A DNA stretch of 7,438 nt, taken from an uncultured Micromonospora sp. (GTDB lineage Bacteria; Actinomycetota; Actinomycetes; Mycobacteriales; Micromonosporaceae). Made by a program: the position numbers and the translations under genes. Under the pieces are notes generated by a model. The model searched no databases. It saw only the letters and a program-made list of their open reading frames with translations, and was not told the DNA's origin. The DNA lies in NCBI GenBank assembly GCA_937951935.1, contig CALGAM010000103.1:1-7438 (forward strand), in the 5' to 3' direction. Shown piece after piece: positions 1 to 6,254 of this stretch (position 1 is its first letter; each line of letters opens with the position of its first letter).

Positions 1-1878
1 ATCGAGAAGGCTGTCTTCCAGGACAAGGAGCAGACACTCAAGCTCGACCTGGCACAGCCCGCCAAGTTCGGTGACACCGAGACCGACCGGATTCAGACCC
101 AGTTCCCGTACGAGGTCGGCGACGAGATCTGGAACCAGGTGCTCGCGGCGAAGGCGGCCAACCGGATCACCGGACCGGCCGACACCGAGGTCTCCGGCGA
201 CAACCTGCTCGTGTCGCTGTTGATCAACCTGCTGCCCATCGCGATCCTGGTGATCCTGCTGCTGCTCTTCATGTCGCAGATGCAGGGTGGCGGCTCCCGC
301 GTGCTCAACTTCGGCAAGTCCAAGGCCAAGATGATCACCAAGGACACGCCGAAGACCACCTTCGCCGACGTCGCGGGCGCGGACGAGGCCGTCGAGGAGC
401 TGCAGGAGATCAAGGACTTCCTGCAGAACCCGGCGAAGTACCAGGCCCTCGGTGCCAAGATCCCCAAGGGCGTGTTGCTCTTCGGCCCGCCCGGTACCGG
501 TAAGACCCTGCTGGCCCGGGCCGTGGCCGGCGAGGCCGGGGTGCCCTTCTACTCGATCTCCGGTTCCGACTTCGTCGAGATGTTCGTCGGTGTCGGCGCC
601 AGCCGGGTCCGCGACCTGTTCGAGCAGGCCAAGGCGAACGCGCCGGCGATCGTCTTCGTCGACGAGATCGACGCGGTCGGCCGGCACCGCGGCGCGGGGA
701 TGGGCGGTGGCCACGACGAGCGGGAGCAGACGCTCAACCAGCTCCTGGTGGAGATGGACGGCTTCGACACCAAGGGTGGCGTGATCCTGATCGCCGCGAC
801 CAACCGGCCGGACATCCTCGACCCGGCGCTGCTGCGGCCGGGCCGGTTCGACCGGCAGATCGCGGTCGACCCCCCGGACATGGAGGGCCGCAAGGCGATC
901 CTGCGGGTGCACGCCAGGGGCAAGCCGTTCGCCCCGGACGTCGACCTCGACGCGGTGGCCCGGCGTACCCCCGGTTTCACCGGTGCCGACCTGGCCAACG
1001 TGATCAACGAGGCCGCGCTGCTGACCGCCCGCGGCAACAAGCGGGCGATCACCAACGAGGCCCTGGAGGAGTCGATCGACCGGGTGGTCGCCGGCCCGCA
1101 GCGCCGGACCCGGGTGATGAGCGACAAGGAAAAGAAGATCACCGCCTACCACGAGGGCGGGCACGCCCTGGTCGCCTGGGCGCTGCCGCACTCCGCCCCG
1201 GTGCACAAGGTCACGATCCTCTCCCGGAGCCGTTCGCTCGGACACACCCTGGTGCTGCCCACCGAGGACAAGTACACCCAGACCAGGGCCGAGATGATCG
1301 ACACGCTGGCGTACGCGCTCGGCGGGCGCGCCGCCGAGGAGCTGGTCTTCCACGAGCCGACCACGGGCGCCAGCAACGACATCGAGAAGGCCAGCGCGCT
1401 GGCCCGGGCCATGATCACGCAGTACGGCATGAGCGCCAAGCTCGGCGCGATCAAGTACGGCACCAGCCCGGACGAGCCGTTCCTGGGCCGTCACATGGGC
1501 CACGAGCGGGACTACTCGGACGCGGTGGCCGCCGAGATCGACGCCGAGATCCGGGCACTCATCGAGCTGGCGCACGACGAGGCCTGGGAGATCCTGGTGG
1601 AGTACCGGGACGTCCTGGACAACATCGTCCTCGAACTGATGGAGAAGGAGACCCTCTCCACGGCCGACATGGCGCGGATCTGCGCCCGGGTGGTGAAGCG
1701 GCCGCCGATGGCGCCGTACAACGGCTTCGGCAAGCGGCAGCCGTCGAGCCTGCCACCCGTGCTCACGCCCGCCGAGAAGGAGGCGCTGAAGGCGCAGGCC
1801 GCGGCGGACGGCATGCAGGCCACCGTGGGGAACAACCCCTCCTCGCCGTCGCCGAACAACTCGGACGGGTCCCACTGA
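1..1878 (+). CDS. ftsH: ATP-dependent zinc metalloprotease FtsH, 5'-truncated
   Basis: Membrane-anchored AAA+ protease that unfolds and degrades membrane and cytosolic proteins as a hexamer. The frame is open from base 1, so the first 40-50 residues, with the first membrane helix, lie outside the window; the GTG at 139 is internal. Visible residues are numbered from base 1. Residues 1-68 are the end of the extracytoplasmic domain and about 69-92 form the second membrane helix. Walker A GPPGTGKT is at 162-169, the pore-loop Phe-Val-Gly at 195-197, Walker B IVFVDE at 217-222, and the second region of homology at about 266-286 with Arg279 and Arg282 as arginine fingers. The M41 zinc site is HEGGH at 384-388, with Asp460 in SNDIEKA as the third ligand. 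The final 50 or so residues are Pro/Ser/Asn-rich and probably disordered. All catalytic residues are present. The stop overlaps the probable folE start. Confidence 0.97.
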   Translation: MEKAVFQDKEQTLKLDLAQPAKFGDTETDRIQTQFPYEVGDEIWNQVLAAKAANRITGPADTEVSGDNLLVSLLINLLPIAILVILLLLFMSQMQGGGSRVLNFGKSKAKMITKDTPKTTFADVAGADEAVEELQEIKDFLQNPAKYQALGAKIPKGVLLFGPPGTGKTLLARAVAGEAGVPFYSISGSDFVEMFVGVGASRVRDLFEQAKANAPAIVFVDEIDAVGRHRGAGMGGGHDEREQTLNQLLVEMDGFDTKGGVILIAATNRPDILDPALLRPGRFDRQIAVDPPDMEGRKAILRVHARGKPFAPDVDLDAVARRTPGFTGADLANVINEAALLTARGNKRAITNEALEESIDRVVAGPQRRTRVMSDKEKKITAYHEGGHALVAWALPHSAPVHKVTILSRSRSLGHTLVLPTEDKYTQTRAEMIDTLAYALGGRAAEELVFHEPTTGASNDIEKASALARAMITQYGMSAKLGAIKYGTSPDEPFLGRHMGHERDYSDAVAAEIDAEIRALIELAHDEAWEILVEYRDVLDNIVLELMEKETLSTADMARICARVVKRPPMAPYNGFGKRQPSSLPPVLTPAEKEALKAQAAADGMQATVGNNPSSPSPNNSDGSH

Positions 1879-2591
1879 GCGCCGAGCACCGGGTCGTCGG
1901 CGAGGGCGCCGACGACCCGTCCCCGTCGTCGTCGCCGGTCTCCTCGACGGAGCCGGACGACGAACTCGACTACCTCGCGGCCCGGCTGGTCAACGGTCGG
2001 CTCACCGGCGGGCCGGTCGAGCAGAGCGTCGACCTGGCCCGGATCGAACGTGCGGTCCGGGAGATCCTCCTCGCGGTCGGCGAGGATCCGGACCGCGAGG
2101 GGTTGCGGCAGACGCCGGCGCGGGTGGCCCGGGCGTACGCCGAGCTCCTCGCCGGGCTACGGGTCGACCCCGCCCAGGTGCTCACCACGACGTTCGAGGC
2201 CAACCACGAGGAGCTGGTGCTGGTCCGCGACATCGACGTGATGAGTCTCTGCGAACACCACCTCCTGCCGTTCCACGGCGTGGCCCACGTCGGTTACATC
2301 CCGGGCGAGAACGGCCGGATCACCGGCCTGTCCAAGCTGGCCCGGCTGGTCGAGGTCTACGCCCGGCGGCCACAGGTGCAGGAGCGGCTCACCTCGCAGA
2401 TCGCCGACCTGTTGATGGAGCAGTTGCAGCCGCGCGGCGTGCTGGTGGTGCTGGAGTGCGAGCACATGTGCATGGCGATGCGCGGCATCCGCAAGGCCGG
2501 CGCCAAGACGATCACCTCGGCGGTGCGCGGGCTGTTGCAGCGGGACGCCAAGTCGCGTGCCGAGGCGATGTCGCTGGTTCTTCGTTCCTGA
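1875..2591 (+). CDS. folE: GTP cyclohydrolase I, probable CTG start
   Basis: Converts GTP to 7,8-dihydroneopterin triphosphate, the first step of folate (tetrahydropterin) synthesis, as a cytosolic homodecamer. Numbered from CTG 1875 (238 residues), the zinc site is Cys126, His129 and Cys199, with the CEHH motif at 126-129 and HMC at 197-199; His128 and His197 match catalytic histidines of the E. coli enzyme. The conserved N-terminal helix IERAVREILLAVGEDPDREG is encoded at about 2043-2102. The first standard start codon in frame is TTG 2103, which would delete that helix. Codon use is nearly all G/C at third positions back to 1875, and no in-frame ATG, GTG or TTG occurs between about 1740 and 2103. 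CTG at 1875 overlaps the ftsH stop as CTGA, the usual geometry of translational coupling, with only a weak GGACGGG upstream. Identity is certain; the start is inferred, and a base error turning ATG into CTG is the main alternative. Confidence 0.93.
   Translation: MSAEHRVVGEGADDPSPSSSPVSSTEPDDELDYLAARLVNGRLTGGPVEQSVDLARIERAVREILLAVGEDPDREGLRQTPARVARAYAELLAGLRVDPAQVLTTTFEANHEELVLVRDIDVMSLCEHHLLPFHGVAHVGYIPGENGRITGLSKLARLVEVYARRPQVQERLTSQIADLLMEQLQPRGVLVVLECEHMCMAMRGIRKAGAKTITSAVRGLLQRDAKSRAEAMSLVLRS
1890..1919 (+). promoter_or_regulatory. Perfect 13-bp hairpin just after ftsH stop, within folE 5' end
   Basis: Arms CGGGTCGTCGGCG (1890-1902) and CGCCGACGACCCG (1907-1919) are perfectly complementary around a 4-nt AGGG loop, 11 nt after the ftsH TGA. 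There is no U-tract, but GC-rich hairpins without one are common terminator candidates in actinobacteria. Because it lies inside the folE reading frame (codons 6-15), it could attenuate transcription, limit 3' decay of ftsH mRNA, or restrain folE translation. The structure is seen directly; the role is inferred. Confidence 0.6.
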
Positions 2592-2614
2592 CCGGGGCCA
2601 CACCACCCCGGTCA
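2589..2614 (+). terminator. Hairpin at folE stop, probable bidirectional terminator
   Basis: TGACCGGGG (2589-2597) and CCCCGGTCA (2606-2614) form a perfect 9-bp stem with loop CCACACCA. The left arm starts with the folE stop codon. The gap to the convergent minus-strand gene ending at 2645 is only 53 nt, so one symmetrical hairpin could serve both directions. It has no U-tract, as is usual in very GC-rich actinobacteria. Confidence 0.55.
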
Positions 2615-2644
2615 CCCGGCGCCCGTGGGGTCGTCCGTACCGGC

Positions 2645-3094
2645 TCAGCGCAGCAGCAGGTAGAACCCGCCGACGCAGAGCACGGCGGACACGGCGAGGA
2701 GTGACAGGCCGATCACGGCCACGAGCAGCACCTGCCACCAGGTGTCGAGCCGGGCCAGCAGCGACCGCGTCTGGGAGCGCCGGATCGCGACGTCCGCCGC
2801 GTCCAGGCTCATCCGGGCCTGGGCCAGTGCCGCCCGTACCGCCTCCGGGCCACCCGCCATCGCCTGGGCCGCCGCCGCCACCTCCGGCTCCGTGGGAACC
2901 AGCTCCACCTCGGGTACGCCGAGGCCGCGGAGCCGGGCCTGCTGGGGAACCAGACGGGCGCGGATCGCGACCAGCTCCTCCTGGGCCACGTGTGTGAGTC
3001 GGGCCCGCTCACCCGCGCTGGCGGCCACCCTGCGGCGTACCGCGTCGAGGTGCTGCGCGGCGGTGAGGTACTCCCGCCAGGCGTCGTCGCTCAT
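2645..3094 (-). CDS. Small helical protein with C-terminal membrane segment, coupled to FtsK-like ATPase
   Basis: A 149-residue protein of a family I do not recognise. Residues 1-58 are charged, Arg- and Ala-rich and predicted helical, possibly a coiled coil. A Gly/Pro break (about 58-70) is followed by a second Ala-rich helix (about 71-115). Residues 119-148 are a long hydrophobic run ending in FYLLLR, long enough for one membrane helix or a tight hairpin. There is no signal peptide, so the protein should be tail-anchored with its helical part in the cytoplasm. Its ATG (3094-3092) overlaps the upstream ATPase stop as ATGA, so the two are almost certainly co-translated. The ATPase has no membrane helix, so this protein is a good candidate for its membrane anchor or regulator; that role is inferred from context alone. 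Confidence 0.85.
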   Translation of the reverse strand: MSDDAWREYLTAAQHLDAVRRRVAASAGERARLTHVAQEELVAIRARLVPQQARLRGLGVPEVELVPTEPEVAAAAQAMAGGPEAVRAALAQARMSLDAADVAIRRSQTRSLLARLDTWWQVLLVAVIGLSLLAVSAVLCVGGFYLLLR

Positions 3095-6042
3095 GACGTC
3101 CGCCTCGGCCGGCGAGCGGCGAACGGCACGATCAGGGTCGCCCGCTCGGTACGTCGGTCGTAGAGCAGCGCCCGGCCGGGGCGGGGACGCCACGGCACGG
3201 TGCGGCCCAGCACCATCTCCACCTCCCGCTCGGGTACGTCGAGGAAGACCAGGTTGTCGATGGGCGGCTCGCATCCCTCCGCCGACCTCGACCGGGAGCC
3301 CGGGTTCGAACCTGCTGCGAGTCGGGCGGCGAACCGGCTCGCCGCCCGCCACCACGAGATCAGGTGCAGGCCCCGGGCCGGCCCGTTGTGCAGGGCGGCG
3401 CGGAACCGCTCCGGCGGCAGGTCCTCGCCGCGCCACTCGTCCATACCGAACACCACGAGGTACGCGGGGCGGTCCTGCTCCAGCGCACCGCTGAGGTCAC
3501 CCCCGTCGATTCGTTCCACCCGGTGTCGCCGCGCGAGGTCGGCGCCGAGCGCGTCCGCCACCGCCCGGCCCTGCTCGGCCAGCGCGGCGATCACGAACCG
3601 GACGCTGCCGGCCGGGTGTTGGAGGGCCAGGTTCCGCGCCGCCGCGTCCAGGACGTCCGCCCCGGCGTCGCCGGGCCCGAGTACGGCCAGATGCCGGCCG
3701 GGCGCCGGGTCGAGCGGGACCGCCGCCATCCGCAGCGGTACGTCCACCACCCGGCCGAGCAGGGCCCGTGCCGACCGGGGGTCCTCACCCCCGCTCGCCG
3801 CGTCCACGTCGACCGGGGCGACCGGTTCGGCGGCGGTGGCGGCCGGGGCGGCACCCACCCGGTCGGCCACGGGGCCGGCGGTCGGGGCCGGTTCGCCGGC
3901 GTCGGGTGTCGTCGCCGTCCCCGCACCGCTCGACACCCCCGTGGCCACCTCCGTCGCGTCGGCGGCTCGCGGTGCCGGGACGGCCACCGGCGCACCGTCC
4001 GCCGCCCGGTCGGCGAGCGTCGGTGGCTCCTCGGGGCGGGGCGGGGCCAGGTAGCCGGTGAAGACGACCGGGGCGGGCGCCGACGCCGGGCGTCGTGCCC
4101 AGAGCCGGCGCCGGAGCGCGGTGAGGGCCTCCTCGTCCGCGTGGGGGTCCGGGAACCGGACCACCCGCTCGTGCCCCCGGGTGACGCCCCGGGGTCCGCC
4201 GAGGCCGCCGGCCGTGTTCACCACGGCGCTTCCGAGGGGCAGGCCGGCCGCCGCGTCGTTGGCCGCCTCCAGCACGTCGGTGCCGCCGGGCAGCGCCACC
4301 CGGACCGGGAACTGGGCGAAGACCGAGTCCCGTCGGTCGCGCAGCGGGGCCAGCGCCGCCGTCGGCCGGCTGGAGAGGATCAGGTGTACGCCGGCGGCGC
4401 GTCCCCGGCGGGCGACCGACTCCAGCCGGGTGAGCGCCTCGGCCGCCACCGCGTCGTCGCCGGCGAGCAGCACGGGGTACTCGTCCAGGAGGCAGACGAT
4501 CCGCGGTGACGCGGTGGGAGCACCGGCGGCGGGGTCGACGCCCGGGGTGTCGGCACCGGCCGGTCCGGCGGCCGCGGTACGCCGGTCCAGTTCCGCGTCG
4601 AGTTCGCGGAGCACGGCCAGCCCGTACTCCCGGTCGGCCTCGATGCCGACGGCCCGCACGTGCGGCAGCCACGACCGCTCCGCCGAGCTCTCGTCGTCGC
4701 GGGGAAGCTCCTCGTTCTCCGGCAGGAACCCGTCGGCCACCGGGTCCGAACCGCGCTCGGCGGGGACGAACTCGGCGAACGCGGCCCCCTCGGCGAAGTC
4801 GATCAGGTAGATGACCAGCTCGTCGGGGTGGTACCGGGCGCACAGCCCGTAGAGCACGTTGACCAGGAAGGCGCTCTTGCCGGCTCCGGCCCGGCCGCTG
4901 ACCAGCCAGTGCGGGGTGCGGTCGTCGAAGCCGAGCGTCACGATCCGGTCGCCGTCGTGCCCGACCGGGGTGCTGAGTCCGTCGGCCGCGCGCTCGGCCC
5001 AGAGCCTTTCGGGCGATTCCGGCAGCAGGTCGGCGAGGGTGTGCCGGTAGTCGGGGTCCAACCGCGCGGCCAGGTCCCGGCAGACCCGGTCCACCAGGGT
5101 CGGTGGTGGCGCGTCGTCGAGGAAGACCGGCGCGTTGAGCCCGGCGGGAGGCGGCTGGGCACCGGGTGCGGTGAACGAGCCACCCGGCGGGTCGCCGACC
5201 AGCGCGTACGGGTTGCGGACCGAGATCATCGTGCTGCGGGGCAGGGGTGGCTGGGTCGTCTCCTCGGTCAGCGGCGGCGGAGGCCAGCCCGCCACCAGCA
5301 GGTGCAGTCCGGCCTCGGGCCCCCGGCGCGCCAGTGCGCCGATCCGGGTCAGGTCCTCGCCCTCGGTCAGCTCGGGCAGCGAGCCGATCACCAGCAACAG
5401 CGTCCGGTCGTGTCGCTGGCAGCGGGTGGCGGTGGGGCGGACCGGTCGTACCCACTGCTCCGCCTCGGTCAGCACGGCCCGCAGTCCGGTCTGGTCGGTG
5501 GCCGGCGGTGGCATCAGCCCGGCGTCGGCAAGCGGGGCGAACGAGGCGAAGAGCTGCCCCTCGGTGGCCGCGTCCACACCGCGGACCAGCAGCGACCCCG
5601 GTGGTGCGGCGGCCAGCAGGCGCAGCAGCACGGCCTGGAGCAGGCCCGCCACCCGCACGTCCCGGCTGTCCGCGTCGATGGTGAGGTGGCCGGTGCCCAG
5701 CAGCGGCACCACCACCGGGAAGCGCGCGTCGTCCAGCGGCTGGGCGACGCCGACCCGGACGAAGGCGGGTAGTCCGGGGCCGCCCAGCGGGGCGCTCGCG
5801 GACTGGGCGTCCAGGGGAGCACCGAGCCACCCGGGGGCGAGCCGACTCGCCGCGGCCCGGAGCCGTTCCGCGAGCTCGTGCTGTTCGCGCTGGCCGGCAG
5901 GGGTCGACCGGATCGTCTCCAGGACGCCGGCGGCCGCGTCCGCGGTGGCGGCGGCCCGCCGGTGCAGTGCGGCGGGGTCCACGCTCCCGGGCCCCCAGCG
6001 GTACGTGGCGGCGTGGCTGACCCGTTCCTTCCAGGTGTCCAC
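3091..6042 (-). CDS. FtsK/SpoIIIE (EccC-like) ATPase with one intact and two degenerate ATPase-like modules
   Basis: A 983-residue P-loop ATPase without membrane helices. An N-terminal helical region (1-90) precedes a module (about 95-255) resembling an ATPase fold with beta strands such as LLLVIG but no P-loop. The central FtsK domain (about 365-635) has Walker A GRAGAGKS at 383-390, Walker B IVCLLDE at 515-521, the family signature LPHVRAVG at 459-466 and a LILSSR strand ending at Arg559. A Pro/Ala-rich linker (about 665-755) leads to a third module (756-983) whose P-loop position reads GPGDAGAD (789-796), without the Lys and Ser, although MDE of a Walker B-like strand remains. This layout recalls EccC of type VII secretion, but no WXG100 or ESX gene is in the window, so DNA or protein as substrate is unknown. 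GTG 6042 was chosen because GGAGGA lies 10 nt upstream; farther starts would translate the promoter. Residues 907-926 come from a palindromic insert. Confidence 0.9.
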   Translation of the reverse strand: MDTWKERVSHAATYRWGPGSVDPAALHRRAAATADAAAGVLETIRSTPAGQREQHELAERLRAAASRLAPGWLGAPLDAQSASAPLGGPGLPAFVRVGVAQPLDDARFPVVVPLLGTGHLTIDADSRDVRVAGLLQAVLLRLLAAAPPGSLLVRGVDAATEGQLFASFAPLADAGLMPPPATDQTGLRAVLTEAEQWVRPVRPTATRCQRHDRTLLLVIGSLPELTEGEDLTRIGALARRGPEAGLHLLVAGWPPPPLTEETTQPPLPRSTMISVRNPYALVGDPPGGSFTAPGAQPPPAGLNAPVFLDDAPPPTLVDRVCRDLAARLDPDYRHTLADLLPESPERLWAERAADGLSTPVGHDGDRIVTLGFDDRTPHWLVSGRAGAGKSAFLVNVLYGLCARYHPDELVIYLIDFAEGAAFAEFVPAERGSDPVADGFLPENEELPRDDESSAERSWLPHVRAVGIEADREYGLAVLRELDAELDRRTAAAGPAGADTPGVDPAAGAPTASPRIVCLLDEYPVLLAGDDAVAAEALTRLESVARRGRAAGVHLILSSRPTAALAPLRDRRDSVFAQFPVRVALPGGTDVLEAANDAAAGLPLGSAVVNTAGGLGGPRGVTRGHERVVRFPDPHADEEALTALRRRLWARRPASAPAPVVFTGYLAPPRPEEPPTLADRAADGAPVAVPAPRAADATEVATGVSSGAGTATTPDAGEPAPTAGPVADRVGAAPAATAAEPVAPVDVDAASGGEDPRSARALLGRVVDVPLRMAAVPLDPAPGRHLAVLGPGDAGADVLDAAARNLALQHPAGSVRFVIAALAEQGRAVADALGADLARRHRVERIDGGDLSGALEQDRPAYLVVFGMDEWRGEDLPPERFRAALHNGPARGLHLISWWRAASRFAARLAAGSNPGSRSRSAEGCEPPIDNLVFLDVPEREVEMVLGRTVPWRPRPGRALLYDRRTERATLIVPFAARRPRRTS
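3265..3324. repeat. 60-bp palindromic element within the ATPase gene, probable in-frame insertion
   Basis: Outer arms CGGCTCGCA (3265-3273) and TGCGAGTCG (3316-3324) are inverted repeats with one G/T mismatch. Inside are the hairpin CCGGG-AG-CCCGG and the perfect palindrome GGTTCGAACC. The block is exactly 20 codons in phase with the gene (residues 907-926). On the coding strand it is rich in codons rare elsewhere here, namely CGA, GCA, GCA, GGT, AGG and GGA. It encodes a Ser/Arg/Gly-rich stretch between a helix and the strand DNLVFLDV. GGGCGGC occurs at both edges (3262-3268 and 3324-3330), but that 62-bp spacing is not a multiple of three. Palindromic structure is seen; insertion is inferred. 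Confidence 0.55.
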
Positions 6043-6052
6043 CGCACCCAAC

Positions 6053-6058
6053 TCCTCC
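6053..6058 (-). promoter_or_regulatory. Ribosome binding site of the FtsK-like gene
   Basis: The minus strand reads GGAGGA here, near the ideal Shine-Dalgarno sequence, 10 nt before GTG 6042. It fixes the start of the ATPase gene: the in-frame TTG at 6051 is too close, and no ATG or GTG is in frame between it and the promoter. Confidence 0.75.
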
Positions 6059-6170
6059 GCCGTCGAGCGTGGCCGGCGCCCCGCTCGGATGGAAACGGTA
6101 TCCCAGCGGACCGGCTCCGTCGTGGACCGTGGCCGGTCGGCGGGCCGGGACTGCCCACATTGATAGCAGA

Positions 6171-6182
6171 AAGTTATAACTT
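6171..6182. promoter_or_regulatory. 12-bp perfect palindrome, candidate operator
   Basis: AAGTTATAACTT is its own reverse complement and contains the whole -10 box of the ATPase promoter, so a dimeric regulator bound here would block that promoter. Chance formation around an AT-rich -10 box cannot be excluded, and no regulator gene is in the window. Confidence 0.35.
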
Positions 6183-6201
6183 GACCGCTTATAGTTACCA
6201 A
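6173..6201 (-). promoter_or_regulatory. Sigma-70-type promoter for the FtsK-like operon
   Basis: On the minus strand, TTGGTA (6201-6196, 4 of 6 consensus) and TATAAC (6178-6173, 5 of 6) are separated by exactly 17 nt. They lie in the only AT-rich patch of the window. The predicted transcript starts near 6166, leaving a leader of about 124 nt before GTG 6042. The leader has a strong ribosome binding site; I see no riboswitch in it. Confidence 0.6.
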
Positions 6202-6218
6202 CCTGGAACTCGGGCCCA

Positions 6219-6254
6219 TTGGGCACCGGGGCACCAACCGATAGCCTCAGGGCG
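6219..6254 (+). promoter_or_regulatory. Probable promoter for leaderless mRNA of the 6254 gene
   Basis: TTGGGC (6219-6224) and TAGCCT (6242-6247) are 17 nt apart. TAGCCT fits the actinobacterial TANNNT -10 box, and its last T is exactly at -7 if transcription starts at the G of GTG 6254, the arrangement of leaderless mRNAs. No usable Shine-Dalgarno sequence precedes the gene. The -35 box overlaps the palindrome GCCCA-T-TGGGC (6214-6224), and the spacer holds a direct repeat GGGCACC (6221-6227, 6229-6235). A TATAGT at 6190-6195 without a -35 box is an alternative -10. Confidence 0.45.

Noticed and set aside
1150..1164. HEGGH instead of the common HEAGH in the FtsH zinc site
   Set aside because: It keeps the HExxH ligands, and Gly in this position is usual in actinobacterial FtsH, so it is not a defect.
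3296..3320. GGTTCGAACC, resembling the T-loop of a tRNA or a tRNA-derived attachment site
   Set aside because: Neither strand gives a paired 5-bp T stem around it, and there is no acceptor, D or anticodon arm nearby. It is better explained as part of the 60-bp palindromic element.
3091..6042. Annotation of the ATPase as the FtsK cell-division DNA translocase or as EccC itself
   Set aside because: It has no N-terminal membrane helices, no recognisable C-terminal gamma DNA-binding domain, and no ESX or WXG100 neighbours, so only family-level naming is justified.
6043..6237. Extended start of the FtsK-like protein at TTG 6237 or ATG 6219
   Set aside because: These starts would translate the promoter and AT-rich island. 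The strong ribosome binding site at 6053-6058 and the promoter at 6173-6201 favour GTG 6042.
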